Notes: a model not told the origin generated them from the letters alone. Counted from the stretch's first letter, positions 7,911 through 17,321 are shown. The stretch is 64,000 nt of DNA from Phycisphaerae bacterium (GCA_022072085.1 JAJVII010000015.1:62001-126000); one strand, 5' to 3'. Numbers and translations: made by a program.

Positions 7911-8954
7911 TCACAACAGTGCGGCGATCTTGCGGGTGAGCTTCGAGATCGGGCGGGCCTCGATGTTCGCCGGCGCAACCCACGCGGAGGCGGTCGATGG
8001 ACGCCCCTTGGGCGCAGCCGCGGCGAAGACCTCCACCGTCATGTTGCGATGGGTTAGCTGGTGACGCACCCGGCCGACCTGCGCGAACTGGCTGGGCGAC
8101 AGCGAGAGTTCGTCCTTGAGGAACCGCCGCAGGTCGGCCTCGGCGTTGCCGGTAGCGGCGACCGTCGTGCCGGGAAATTCCCACAGGCCGCCCCAGCGGG
8201 CGCCCTCGGCCCGGCGGGTCATCAGCACGCAGCCGCCCCGCCGAACCAGCGCGACGGCCCATCGCTCAGTCAGCACGCGGGTCTTTCGCCCGGCAGCGGG
8301 GTAGGCCTCGGGTCGATCCTGCCGCTTGGCCTCGCACAGCGCCGCCAGCGGACAGCGGCCGCACAGGGGCGAGCGCGGCGTGCAGACCAGCGCCCCCAGT
8401 TCCATCATCGCCTGGTTGAACTGGCTCGGCCGTCGTGGCGGGACGAGCGTCTCGGCCAGCGACCAGAGCCGCCGCCGGACCGCGGGCGACTTCGGATCGC
8501 CGCCGATCGCGGACAGCCGGCAGAGCACGCGGGCGACGTTGCCGTCGAGGATCGGCGCGGGCTTGTCGAACGCAATCGAGAGGATCGCCCCGGCCGTGTA
8601 GCGCCCGACGCCGGGCAGCGCGAGCAGGCCTTCGAGCGTGTCGGGGAATCGTCCAGCCGACGCGATCAGGCCGGCTGCCCGGTGCAGGTTGCGGGCGCGG
8701 CTGTAGTAGCCCAGCCCGGCCCATACCGCCAGCACGTCCTGGAGGTCCGCGGCGGCCAGCGCTGCCACGTCGGAGAACCGCCGCACGAACCGCTCGAAGT
8801 ACGGGATGACCGTCGCCACCTGCGTCTGCTGGAGCATGATCTCGCTGACCCAGACGCGATAGGGCGTCGGGTCGCTGCGCCACGGCAGCGTCCGCTGGTG
8901 TTGTGCGAACCAGCGGAGCAGCCGTCGTCGGATCGGACGCGGGTCACTCTCCAT
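7911..8954 (-). CDS. mutY: A/G-specific adenine DNA glycosylase
   Basis: Removes adenine mispaired with 8-oxoguanine. The N-terminal glycosylase domain has the catalytic-Glu region VSEIMLQQTQV near residues 35-45, the helix-hairpin-helix LPGVGRYTAGA near 113 and the conserved Asp in ILDGNVARV. Four cysteines (C-x6-C-x2-C-x5-C: CTPRSPLCGRCPLAALC, about 192-210) bind the [4Fe-4S] cluster. The C-terminal third is the NUDIX-like 8-oxoG recognition domain (GGLWEFPG). I chose ATG 8954 (347 aa) over the GTG at 8999: the shorter form begins right before the conserved core and limits the overlap with the upstream esterase gene to 11 nt. Confidence 0.95.
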   Translation of the reverse strand: MESDPRPIRRRLLRWFAQHQRTLPWRSDPTPYRVWVSEIMLQQTQVATVIPYFERFVRRFSDVAALAAADLQDVLAVWAGLGYYSRARNLHRAAGLIASAGRFPDTLEGLLALPGVGRYTAGAILSIAFDKPAPILDGNVARVLCRLSAIGGDPKSPAVRRRLWSLAETLVPPRRPSQFNQAMMELGALVCTPRSPLCGRCPLAALCEAKRQDRPEAYPAAGRKTRVLTERWAVALVRRGGCVLMTRRAEGARWGGLWEFPGTTVAATGNAEADLRRFLKDELSLSPSQFAQVGRVRHQLTHRNMTVEVFAAAAPKGRPSTASAWVAPANIEARPISKLTRKIAALL

Positions 8955-10686
8955 CGCCCAGGGCATCCAGCAATCGTCGGCCCCCGTTGTCTTGTCCACG
9001 CCGCAGGCTGCCGCCTTCGTTCTTCCCGGCCGCCGCCGGATCCTTGCGCCGCTCGGTGGCGATCCTGTCCATCAGGTCGCACGGCTCAGCCAGCGGGTTG
9101 GGCGCCTCGCCGACGCGCGGCGGACCGAAGATCATCAGCCGGTCGGCGGCCCGGCGGTAGGGCGGCCAGCTCACCCCGTCGTCAGCCGACGGATTGCCCG
9201 TCCGGGCGAAGCGCACCCAGGTGCGGGCCATCAGCTCTGAGAGCAGCACGTCGGACGCGTCGAAGCTCAGCAGCTTGCCGGTCTGGAAGACGTAGAAGAT
9301 TTCCTCGCTGTGGAACGCGCCCCAGCCCTTCTTCGCGGCCCCGGGCGAGACCTTCGTGAACTCGTAGAGGTAGCCGGGCGACTTCTTCTGTTCCATGGCC
9401 GCGACCATGAACCGCGCCGGCGCCGCGAACGACGACACCGTCACCATGCGGCTCATCGCATCGGGCACGTCCTTGTCGCTGGCCGCCGGGAACAGCCGCA
9501 GCGCCTCGTCGCCGTGCTCGCCGAATGTGCGGCTGATGATGAAATCGTAACCGCGCTTGCGCTTGATCGGCAGTTGCTGGAGAAAGACGGTCCCCTCGTC
9601 GGCGTTGAACCCGGCCATGAACGGCACGTCGTGCTGCTTGCCCCGGGCCCAGAGCGTCTCGGGCTCGTCGGGGATCAGCCAGCCGTCGACGACGGGCCCG
9701 AACTTGATGCCCTGGCCGAACAGCCCGCGCACCGGCTGGGTCGCCTCAATGAGCTTCTGGGGCGGGACCGCCCGCAGCGCCGCCAGCGGGTCGGCTGTCT
9801 TGTCGGCGCCGAGGCGGCCGGCCACCTCCACGCCGACCGATTCCATCGACTCCATCCCGTACCACGTCCTGGTCAGGTGGCGGTTGCGGCCGCGGGCCCC
9901 GCCACTTTCGGCGATCGCCCGCTGAAAGAGCCCGGCCGCCTGCGGGCAGACCATCAGCCGCGAGATGCTGGCCGATCCTGCCGACTCACCGAAGATCGTC
10001 AGGCACTTCGGATCGCCGCCGAAGCCGGCGATGTTCCGCTGCACCCACTTCAGCGCGGCGATCTGATCGAGCATGCCGTAGTTGCCCGAGACGCCGTCGG
10101 GCGATTCCTTGCTCAGCAACGGGTGGGCGAAGTAGCCCAGCGGGCCTAGCCGGTAGTTGATCGTCACGACGACCACGCCGAGCGGGACGAGGTGGCGGCC
10201 GTCGTAGTAGGGCCGCGACCCGCTGCCGGTCGTGTGCCCGCCGCCGTGAATCCAGAGCATCACCGGCAGTTGGCCGTCGCGTTTGGCCGGCGTCCAGACG
10301 TTCAGGTAGAGGCAGTCCTCGCTCTGGCTGGTCTCGGGCGTGCCCAGCAGCGCGTCCGGCTGCGGGCAGGAGGGGCCGAATTTGACGCACTCGCGCACGC
10401 CCTGCCAGGGGACGACCGGCTGCGGCGGCTTCCAGCGCCGGGCGCCGGTCGGCGGAGCGGCGAACGGCACGCCGCGGTAGACACAGATGCCGCCCTCGAT
10501 CATCGCGCCACGGACCTTTCCACCGTCTACATCCACGACCGGCGCGGTCGGCGTGCCGTCCTCGAGGATCGAGAAATCGCCGGCCACCGACGGGCGGCCG
10601 AGCGGCTCGGCGCAGGACATCTGCGCCAGCGACATCACCGCCAGCGCGACGCACGACCCCAGGAGCATCGGCATGATTCTCGGCAT
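8944..10686 (-). CDS. Exported type-B carboxylesterase
   Basis: A 580 aa serine esterase of the cholinesterase/carboxylesterase B family, exported to the periplasm or outside. A signal peptide is visible (hydrophobic residues 6-25 ending AQMSCAEP). Family signatures are EDCLYLNVWTP near 122-132, the oxyanion-hole HGGG near 147 and the nucleophile elbow GESAGS near 235. The acidic residue is likely in FNADEGTVF and the histidine in GAFHSEEIFYVF. The physiological ester is unknown. The 3' end overlaps the mutY start, and the last ~50 residues are charged and low-complexity. Confidence 0.9.
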   Translation of the reverse strand: MPRIMPMLLGSCVALAVMSLAQMSCAEPLGRPSVAGDFSILEDGTPTAPVVDVDGGKVRGAMIEGGICVYRGVPFAAPPTGARRWKPPQPVVPWQGVRECVKFGPSCPQPDALLGTPETSQSEDCLYLNVWTPAKRDGQLPVMLWIHGGGHTTGSGSRPYYDGRHLVPLGVVVVTINYRLGPLGYFAHPLLSKESPDGVSGNYGMLDQIAALKWVQRNIAGFGGDPKCLTIFGESAGSASISRLMVCPQAAGLFQRAIAESGGARGRNRHLTRTWYGMESMESVGVEVAGRLGADKTADPLAALRAVPPQKLIEATQPVRGLFGQGIKFGPVVDGWLIPDEPETLWARGKQHDVPFMAGFNADEGTVFLQQLPIKRKRGYDFIISRTFGEHGDEALRLFPAASDKDVPDAMSRMVTVSSFAAPARFMVAAMEQKKSPGYLYEFTKVSPGAAKKGWGAFHSEEIFYVFQTGKLLSFDASDVLLSELMARTWVRFARTGNPSADDGVSWPPYRRAADRLMIFGPPRVGEAPNPLAEPCDLMDRIATERRKDPAAAGKNEGGSLRRGQDNGGRRLLDALGDGE

Positions 10687-10768
10687 GGCGCACCTCGCGG
10701 CTGGAACCCGGCGGGCACGAACACCGCTCTACGATACGCACGCCGGCGGCGGGAGGTTACCGCGGCAG

Positions 10769-11653
10769 TCACCGGGCCAGGCGCTCGTCGAAGAATCGCG
10801 TCAGCGTGGCGGCGTAGTCCGGCCATTCCATGATCGGCGTCAGGTGGCGGGCGCCGGGAACCTCGACCCACCGCTTGGGCTCCGGGGCCCGGCCGAAGAG
10901 GTCGCGGGCGCCTTCGATGCTCGTCACCTCGTCGTCGGCCGAGTGAATGAACAGCAGCGGAGCCCGGACGCGGGCGATCTGGGCGCCGGTGTCCAGCTCG
11001 TCAGGGATCTGCTTGACCAGCAGCCAGGCGATCGGGGCGCCCAGCACGCCGAACTTCCGCTTCAGCTCGTCGCCGGGGATCAGCGCCCCCTCCAGCGCGA
11101 CGGCGGCCACGTCGTCGACCTCGCCGGCGAGTTTCACCGACACCAGCGTGCCCAGCGACAGGCCGACCAGCCCCAGCCGCCGCCCGCCGGCGAGATGGCC
11201 ACGCTCGCGGAGCCAGCCGACCACCGCCCGGCCGTCGCCGACCAGGCTGGTCACGTCCGCATCGCCGCCGCTGCGGCCGTAGCCCTGGTAGTCGTAGAGC
11301 GCCGCCGCGTAGCCCGCGTCGCTCAGCAGCTTGGCCCAGGGCAGGAACGACCCGACGTTGCCCGCGTTCCCATGGCTGACCAGAATGACGCCCCTGGGCG
11401 CGACGGCCTCTTCTATTCCCGAGCCGGCCGGGGAACCGGCCGGGTTCTCCCCAGCCCCACGGGTCGGCAGGATCAGCCAGCCGGTGACGCGATGGCCCGA
11501 GGCGTTGGTCGTCTCGATGCTCTCGCAGCGCAGGCCGAACTGCTCCGGCGTCTGCGTCACATCGCGCTCTGGAAACAGGACGTAGTTGTTGATGCTGCAA
11601 CCGACGGTGGAAGCCATAAGCAAGCCCAGTAGCAGGACAGTCGTCTTAGACAT
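10769..11653 (-). CDS. Alpha/beta-hydrolase lipoprotein
   Basis: A 294 aa serine hydrolase. The N-terminus is a lipoprotein signal (MSKTTVLLLGLL then lipobox STVGC, Cys19), so the enzyme should be membrane-tethered. The core has the oxyanion segment VSHGNAGN near 94, the nucleophile elbow GLSLG near 166, an Asp in IHSADDEVTS and a His in PGARHLTPI. The layout is that of the BAAT/Bem46-like hydrolases. The frame extends far upstream antisense to the UroD-like gene, but the ATG at 11653 starts the signal peptide exactly. It lies just upstream of the carboxylesterase on the same strand. Confidence 0.86.
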   Translation of the reverse strand: MSKTTVLLLGLLMASTVGCSINNYVLFPERDVTQTPEQFGLRCESIETTNASGHRVTGWLILPTRGAGENPAGSPAGSGIEEAVAPRGVILVSHGNAGNVGSFLPWAKLLSDAGYAAALYDYQGYGRSGGDADVTSLVGDGRAVVGWLRERGHLAGGRRLGLVGLSLGTLVSVKLAGEVDDVAAVALEGALIPGDELKRKFGVLGAPIAWLLVKQIPDELDTGAQIARVRAPLLFIHSADDEVTSIEGARDLFGRAPEPKRWVEVPGARHLTPIMEWPDYAATLTRFFDERLAR

Positions 11654-11800
11654 CGCGGAATCCCGGCCGGCGCCGGACGGGGCGCGGCGCCTCCAGAGTT
11701 TAGCAGACGGCCGGGCGGTTGTCTGCCGTTCATCCGGGCGCTTGCCGCCCGCGGCCGGGACGATGTAGACTGCCGCGGTCCGACGGAATGCGAGGCAAAC

Positions 11801-13039
11801 ATGACCCGACGCGAACGCGTGATTCGATCGCTCAACTTTCAGCCGACCGACCGGCCGCCGATGGACCTGGGGGCGATGCGGTCCACCGGCGTCAGCGCGT
11901 TCGCCTATCCGCGGCTGCGCGCGGCGCTGGGCCTGCCCGAGCGGCGTCCGCGGGTTTACGACCTCGGCCAGATGCTCGCCCTGGTCGACCTGGACGTGCT
12001 GGACGCGCTGGACTGCGACGTGGTCACCATCGAAGGCGACGGCGTGACCAACGCGTTCGACCAGCCGCTGCTCTGGAAGCCCTACGACTTCGGCGGGCGG
12101 CTGGCGGCCCTGGTGACCGACCCGGGGCGATTCCGGGCCGACCCCGACGGAACCCTCCGCGCCGGCAACAGCCGCATGCCGCCGGCCAGCTACGTGTTCG
12201 ACGACGACCACGGCGGGCAGCCGATGATCCTCGACGCCGAGTTGCCGCGGCCGGACCTGGCCGCCGTCCGCAGGAACCTCGAGCGGTCGGCGATGACCGA
12301 CGAACGGGTCGCCCGCATCCGCGACCTCTGCCGCCGCGTCCGCGAATCGACCGACCGCGCCGTCATGCTCTGGGGCCCGCTGACGATGGGCCTGTGCATC
12401 CACGGCCACGGCGGGCTAGCGGTCTTCCCGGTGATCTGCCTCCAGGAGCCCGACCTGGTCCACGAACTGCACGCGATGATGTGCGACGCGGCCGTCGCCC
12501 GGGCCCGGGCCCTGCTGCCGGAGATCAGGGACTACGTCGATATCGTCGGGATCGACTCGGACGACTGGGGCACGCAGACGTCGCTGATGGCGTCGCCAAA
12601 GACTTTTCGCGATCTGTTCCTGCCTTACCGCCGGCGGCACAACGACGAAATCCACCGCATCGCGCCGAACGTCAAGACGTTCCTGCACTCCTGCGGGGCG
12701 CTGCACGACCTGCTCGACCTGCTGGTTCAGTCCGGCATCGACGTGCTCAACCCGGTGCAGTGGCCGGCCGGCGGGCACAGCGCCGCCGAGTGGAAGGCCA
12801 AGGTCCGCGGGCGGGTCAGCCTGTGGGGCGGCGGAGTGAACGCCCAGGCGACGCTCGCCCTGGGGTCGGTTGCCGAGATCGAGGCGGAGGTCGGGCGGAC
12901 CGTGCCCGTGCTGGCCGACGGCGGCGGGTTCATCTTCTGCAACATCCACAACATTCTGGCCGAGATCGCCCCCGAGAAGGTCATCGCCATGTACCGCGCC
13001 GCGGCCGCGCTGCGCTCGAACGTTCAGCCGCGACCGTAA
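11801..13039 (+). CDS. Uroporphyrinogen decarboxylase-like (URO-D/MtaA superfamily) protein
   Basis: A 412 aa TIM-barrel protein of the superfamily holding haem-pathway HemE and corrinoid methyltransferases such as MtaA/CmuA. Visible features are the start MTRRERVIRSLNFQPTDRPP, typical of the methyltransferase-like branch, and a zinc-type His-x-Cys motif (LHSCGAL near 297). No other haem gene is near, and HemE's substrate-binding arginines at the N-terminus are not seen, so a C1-transfer role is more likely than haem synthesis (inference). It is divergent from the lipoprotein hydrolase; the second homologue at 36034 shares the motif. Confidence 0.82.
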   Translation: MTRRERVIRSLNFQPTDRPPMDLGAMRSTGVSAFAYPRLRAALGLPERRPRVYDLGQMLALVDLDVLDALDCDVVTIEGDGVTNAFDQPLLWKPYDFGGRLAALVTDPGRFRADPDGTLRAGNSRMPPASYVFDDDHGGQPMILDAELPRPDLAAVRRNLERSAMTDERVARIRDLCRRVRESTDRAVMLWGPLTMGLCIHGHGGLAVFPVICLQEPDLVHELHAMMCDAAVARARALLPEIRDYVDIVGIDSDDWGTQTSLMASPKTFRDLFLPYRRRHNDEIHRIAPNVKTFLHSCGALHDLLDLLVQSGIDVLNPVQWPAGGHSAAEWKAKVRGRVSLWGGGVNAQATLALGSVAEIEAEVGRTVPVLADGGGFIFCNIHNILAEIAPEKVIAMYRAAAALRSNVQPRP

Positions 13040-13082
13040 GGGAGCACGCCGGCAGCACGTTCACGCCAGGAGTGGAATCGCC

Positions 13083-13913
13083 CTACACCTTGCGGTGGTC
13101 GGTGTCGGCGGCCTGCGTGCCGTCGGGCAGATCGACGAAGCGGTAGTCGCCAAAAATGTTGGGGGCCTCAGCCTGCATGATCCGCAGCACCTGGGCGGCC
13201 ACGATGCGGATTTCCGTCTCGGCGTGCTCCTCGCAGCGCAGCTCGATGAAGTGCCGCAGCGCCCGGGCGTTGGCCGTCACGAAAATCTTCGTCTCGGTCG
13301 CGTTGGGCAGCACCGAGCGGGCCGCCTGGCGGGCCATCTTGCGGCGGAGCGTCTTGTTCTCCACGGCTGCGAACTTCTCGAACAGGGCGTCGGACAGCCG
13401 GCAGTAGGCGGCGTGGCTCTGGCGGACGGCCTCGATCCAGGCCGCGTGCAGCGCCGGGTCGGCGGCGATGCACTCGGGCTCGACGAAGTCGCTCTCGCTC
13501 TCATCAACATAGCGCTGCGAAAGCTGCGAGTAGCCGAACCCCGCGCGGTGCCGCACCAGCTCATGCGTGAAGCTCCGCGACACGCCGGTGAAGATGAAAT
13601 TCCAGACCCCGTGCTCCAGCACCGAGCCGTGGCCGACCTCGATGATGTTGCCCAGGTAGTCGGCGTTGGTCTTGCGGCCCTTGCCGAAGCTCATGTAGCA
13701 GAGGCGGCCGGCCATCTCGGCCAGACGCTCGGCGCCCACCTCCGTGTCGGTCTGCCAGCTCACGCCTTCGTCGGACAGGAACCGCTCGATCACGGCGTTG
13801 TCGAGGATCTGTCGGCCGACGAGGTAGACCTTCGGCTGCGTGATGATGCGCATCTCGGGAGCGGTGGGGGCGGGCGAATCGGCGGAGGCGGCTTCGGGCT
13901 TTTCAAACGCCAT
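13083..13913 (-). CDS. thyX: Flavin-dependent thymidylate synthase
   Basis: Methylates dUMP to dTMP using methylenetetrahydrofolate, NADPH and FAD; the homotetramer is cytosolic. The ThyX signature is seen as RHRAGFGYSQLSQRY near residues 120-134 (RHR-x7-8-S-x-R pattern). Length 276 aa is typical with an N-terminal extension of about 25 Ala/Pro-rich residues. AAGGAG lies about 8 nt before the ATG (13913). Presence of ThyX implies the organism need not carry ThyA, but that cannot be tested in this window. It is convergent with the UroD-like gene. Confidence 0.95.
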   Translation of the reverse strand: MAFEKPEAASADSPAPTAPEMRIITQPKVYLVGRQILDNAVIERFLSDEGVSWQTDTEVGAERLAEMAGRLCYMSFGKGRKTNADYLGNIIEVGHGSVLEHGVWNFIFTGVSRSFTHELVRHRAGFGYSQLSQRYVDESESDFVEPECIAADPALHAAWIEAVRQSHAAYCRLSDALFEKFAAVENKTLRRKMARQAARSVLPNATETKIFVTANARALRHFIELRCEEHAETEIRIVAAQVLRIMQAEAPNIFGDYRFVDLPDGTQAADTDHRKV

Positions 13914-14078
13914 ATCGGGCTCCTTCCCGGCTGAAACGGCACGGGCTCAACGGCCAAGTTGTAGTCGACCGGCGACCCAAAGGCAAGGTGACGTCCGCAG
14001 ATGCCTTTCGCACGGCCGCGGCGGGAGGTTATAATCCGACGCGTGCCCACACTACGCCGACCATTGCGGGAGGACCGG

Positions 14079-15116
14079 ATGACGCCCGGCCGGCGTCTGG
14101 CCATTACGCTGATCGTACTGCTGGGCGTCGTGACCGTCGGCGCGGCCGGCTACATCGTGCTGGAGCACCTGAGCCTGCTGGACGCCCTGTTCATGACGCT
14201 GGTCACCGTTTCGACAGTGGGGATGGCCAGCGCGGACCTGGCGGCCAAGCTCGACGCAGCCGGCAAGGCCTGGACGATCCTGCTCATCTTCTTCGGCATC
14301 GGCACGGTAACGATCGCATTCACGAACCTGCTGGCCATGGCCGCCGGCGGAGAGATCCGCCGAATCCTGGGGAGGCGCCACTTGAACGCCCGAATCGCCG
14401 CCATGCGCAACCACATCATCATCTGCGGTTTCGGACGCGTCGGACAGACCGTCTGCCGCGACCTCCAGTCGGCTGACCGTCCCTTCGTCATGGGCGACAA
14501 GGATCCCAACGCCACGGCCTTCGCCGAGAAGCTGGGCTACATCTACCAGCTCGGGGACGCGTCGCTGGAGCAGACGCTCAAGGAAGCCGGCATCGAACAC
14601 GCCCGGGCCCTGGTGACCGTCCTGCCCTCGGACGCCGAGAACGTCTACGTCACACTCACCGCCCGCGGCATGAACCCCGGCGTGGTCATCGTCGCCCGCG
14701 CCGAACAGCAGACCACCATCAGCAAGCTCCAGCGCGCCGGGGCGTCGCGGGTCATCAGCCCGCACATGCTGGGCGCCCGGCGGATCACCGAAGTGCTCGT
14801 GCGTCCGGCCGTCGTCGACTTCTTCGAGATGGCGTCGGCCGGCGTGGATTTGGAGATGGACCAGGTGCAGGTGGCCGCGGGCTCAGAACTGATCGGCAAG
14901 GACCTCCGGGCCGCCCGGCTGCGCGACCGCTTCCACGTCATGGTCGTCGCCATCCGCCGAAGCGACGGGCAGACGCTCTACAACCCCGAGCCCGGCGTAA
15001 CGCTTGCCGCCAGCGACATGCTCGTCGTGATCGGACCGGCCGGCGCGTCGGCCAACATGCGCCGCCTCCAGCAGGTCGGCCTGGAAGCCGGCCCCCCGCC
15101 GACAAGCGAGGAGTAG
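14079..15116 (+). CDS. Two-TM potassium-channel-like protein with RCK (TrkA-N and TrkA-C) domains and a non-canonical filter
   Basis: A 345 aa membrane protein. TM1 covers about residues 7-27, then comes a pore loop (LFMTLVTVSTVGMAS, about 37-51) and TM2 (about 62-85). A cytosolic RCK Rossmann domain follows (IIICGFGRVGQTV near 112-124), then a TrkA-C-like ligand domain (about 255-335). The plan is that of MthK/Kch channels, but the selectivity filter reads TVGMA where TVGYG or TVGFG is expected, so ion selectivity is uncertain. CGGGAGG precedes ATG 14079. It is followed by a tail-anchored protein and TrkH, suggesting a potassium-uptake module in which it may act as the TrkA-like regulator. 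Confidence 0.85.
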   Translation: MTPGRRLAITLIVLLGVVTVGAAGYIVLEHLSLLDALFMTLVTVSTVGMASADLAAKLDAAGKAWTILLIFFGIGTVTIAFTNLLAMAAGGEIRRILGRRHLNARIAAMRNHIIICGFGRVGQTVCRDLQSADRPFVMGDKDPNATAFAEKLGYIYQLGDASLEQTLKEAGIEHARALVTVLPSDAENVYVTLTARGMNPGVVIVARAEQQTTISKLQRAGASRVISPHMLGARRITEVLVRPAVVDFFEMASAGVDLEMDQVQVAAGSELIGKDLRAARLRDRFHVMVVAIRRSDGQTLYNPEPGVTLAASDMLVVIGPAGASANMRRLQQVGLEAGPPPTSEE

Positions 15117-15132
15117 GCCCGCCTCTTGCAAA

Positions 15133-15954
15133 ATGCACGCGGGGCGATTACCCGTATACGCCATGGCCGACCCGTCGCCGCCACAGAAGGAAACCGTCAG
15201 CCAGTCGCTGGCCAAGCTGCCGCAGGACGAGCTGATGGCTTTCGCGGGGGACCTCAGACTGGACCTCTCCCGCCACGCCCCGCCGGAGGAGATCGTCCGC
15301 GCGGTCGAAGCCAAGCTCACCCTCATCGAGTCGCTGCCGCGCGAGCGGATGCTGGAGATCGTGATGTGGGCCCGCCGCCCGGTCGAGCAGTCGGCCAGCA
15401 AGCTCCAACTCGCCCGCGAAATCCTCCAGGTCCGCCGCACCAAGTTCGCCGGGCTGAGCACCGAGGCCATGCAGGCGATGGCCCTGCTGCACGGCTGCCC
15501 GGTCGAGCCGGACGACGACCGCCAGTCGCTGCGGCGGAAACTCAAGCACGGCGAAGGCCTGTGGCGGAAGATCCGCCGAAAGCGCCGGGCCCTGGTCGCC
15601 AAGCTGGTCACCCGGATCGTCGGCGACGACTCGGGGGACTACCGGTTCCTGCCCGAGGACAAGCGCCCGCTCTCACTCAAGGAACGGATCGAGGAGGAGG
15701 GCATCGTCAGCGGGCTGGGCGGCAAGCTCCGCGGCGCTGCCGACGATTTCGTCAAGCAGAAGCTGGACGAGATCGAGGCCCGCATCGACCGCAAGCTGGA
15801 GGAGATCGACCAGCGGCTGGCCGAGTGGCGCGACCGCGAGATCGCCAACCGCATGAAGATCATCCGCATCACCCTGATGGCCAGCGTGGTCGTGGCGCTG
15901 CTGTCGCTCGCGTACACCTGGCTGCGCGGCAGCGTGTTCCACTGGCTACCCTAG
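15133..15954 (+). CDS. Unknown tail-anchored, charged protein within the potassium module
   Basis: A 273 aa protein I do not recognise. It has a long, highly charged helical body (Arg/Lys/Glu rich; about 205-240 is likely coiled coil, with DEIEARIDRKLEEIDQRL). A single hydrophobic segment near residues 245-263 is followed by a ten-residue tail, so the bulk should face the cytosol, anchored by the C-terminus. It starts 16 nt after the channel gene and ends 23 nt before trkH, so it is very probably co-transcribed with them. A second Met at residue 11 could be the true start. A role in channel or transporter assembly is only an inference from position. Confidence 0.75.
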   Translation: MHAGRLPVYAMADPSPPQKETVSQSLAKLPQDELMAFAGDLRLDLSRHAPPEEIVRAVEAKLTLIESLPRERMLEIVMWARRPVEQSASKLQLAREILQVRRTKFAGLSTEAMQAMALLHGCPVEPDDDRQSLRRKLKHGEGLWRKIRRKRRALVAKLVTRIVGDDSGDYRFLPEDKRPLSLKERIEEEGIVSGLGGKLRGAADDFVKQKLDEIEARIDRKLEEIDQRLAEWRDREIANRMKIIRITLMASVVVALLSLAYTWLRGSVFHWLP

Positions 15955-15977
15955 ACAGCCCCCTAAGGAAATCGATC

Positions 15978-17321
15978 ATGAAGTTCGTCATCAAGGCGTG
16001 GTCGCGCGCGAAGGAATTCCTGCGGGACGTTCACCCCGCCAAGCTCGCGTTCCTGGGCTACCTCTCCTACATCGTGATCGGGTGGGTGATCCTGTGCGTT
16101 CCCTGGCTACAGAAGGGACCGGGGGTCGGGGCGCTGGACAACCTGTTCATCTCCACCTCGGCGGTCTCGACGACCGGGCTGGCGACGGTGAGCATCGCCG
16201 ACCGCTACAGCTTCGCCGGCCAGGTGGTGGTGCTGACGCTGATCCAGCTCGGCGGCATCGGCTATATGACGCTCGGCTCGTTCGTGATCCTCTCGCGCAG
16301 GACCGACCTGTCGGAGGTGCGGTCGGGCATTGGGCGGACAGTGTTCAGCCTGCCGGCCTCGTTCCGCGTCGACAAGTTCATCCGCAGCGTGATCAAGTTC
16401 ACGCTGGTGATCGAACTGGCCGGCGCCGTCGCCCTCTACTTCATCTTTCGCCGGGCCGGGGCGCCCGACGCGGTCTGGAGCGCGATCTTCCACAGCGTGT
16501 CGGCCTTCTGCACGGCGGGGTTCAGCCTCTACAACGACAGCTTCCTCGCCTATGCCGGAAACTTCTGGCTGGTGGCGGTGATCGCCGTTCTGAGCTACCT
16601 CGGCGCGATCGGCTTCATCGTCTTCGTCGACTACTGGCGGCTGTTCCGCGGCAAGATCTCCGAGGTCACGCTGACCAGCAGGATCATCCTCCGCATGACG
16701 CTGTGGCTGACGGTGGGCGGCACGCTACTGCTGTTCATCTCCGAGCCGTCCATCCAGGGCAAGCCGATCGACGAGCGGCTGATGGCGGCGTTCTTCCAGG
16801 CCATGACGGCCATGACGACGGTGGGCTTCAACACTGTCAGCATTGCGGCGCTGTCGAAGGCCTCACTGCTGCTGATCGTCGTGCTGATGGTGATCGGCGC
16901 CTCGCCGTCGGGGACCGGCGGCGGGCTGAAGACCACGTCATTCTCAGCCATCATCGGCGTGATGCGCAGCGCGATCACCGGCCACGGCGAGGTGCGTTTC
17001 TGGGGCCGTCCGGTCCCCATCGAGCGGATATGGACCGCGGTGGCCGGCCTGGGGTTTTACATCTCGGCCTTGGTCATCGGCACCTACCTGCTGGAGATAA
17101 CCGAGCCGTCGAACTTCCTGGACAATCTCTTCGAGGCCGCCTCGGCCCTGGGCACAGTGGGGCTGAGCATGGGCATCACCCCGACACTGACCAACATGGG
17201 CAAGCTGATACTGATCCTGCTGATGTTCTGCGGCCGGCTCGGGCCGCTCACCTTCGGCATTGCCCTGTTCTTCCGCAAGGGGCTCCAGCCGACGGCCCTG
17301 GACAACGACCTGGCGGTCTGA
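15978..17321 (+). CDS. trkH: Trk/Ktr-type potassium uptake membrane subunit
   Basis: A 447 aa potassium translocating subunit of the TrkH/KtrB family. Four filter-like loops each contain the conserved glycine: STTGLAT near 58-64, CTAGFSL near 180, TTVGFNT near 278 and GTVGLSM near 395. Between them are ten or so hydrophobic helices arranged as four M1-P-M2 repeats. Length suggests the KtrB/short TrkH type. AAGGA lies 9 nt before ATG 15978. It would need an RCK subunit; the RCK-bearing gene two positions upstream is the obvious partner (inference). Confidence 0.92.
   Translation: MKFVIKAWSRAKEFLRDVHPAKLAFLGYLSYIVIGWVILCVPWLQKGPGVGALDNLFISTSAVSTTGLATVSIADRYSFAGQVVVLTLIQLGGIGYMTLGSFVILSRRTDLSEVRSGIGRTVFSLPASFRVDKFIRSVIKFTLVIELAGAVALYFIFRRAGAPDAVWSAIFHSVSAFCTAGFSLYNDSFLAYAGNFWLVAVIAVLSYLGAIGFIVFVDYWRLFRGKISEVTLTSRIILRMTLWLTVGGTLLLFISEPSIQGKPIDERLMAAFFQAMTAMTTVGFNTVSIAALSKASLLLIVVLMVIGASPSGTGGGLKTTSFSAIIGVMRSAITGHGEVRFWGRPVPIERIWTAVAGLGFYISALVIGTYLLEITEPSNFLDNLFEAASALGTVGLSMGITPTLTNMGKLILILLMFCGRLGPLTFGIALFFRKGLQPTALDNDLAV

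Noticed and set aside
11653-12409. N-terminal extension of the alpha/beta-hydrolase gene
   Set aside because: Covers the UroD-like gene in antisense; the lipoprotein signal begins exactly at 11653.
11801-13039. Calling the UroD-like gene hemE
   Set aside because: The N-terminal pattern and zinc-type motif fit the methyltransferase-like branch, and no haem gene is near.
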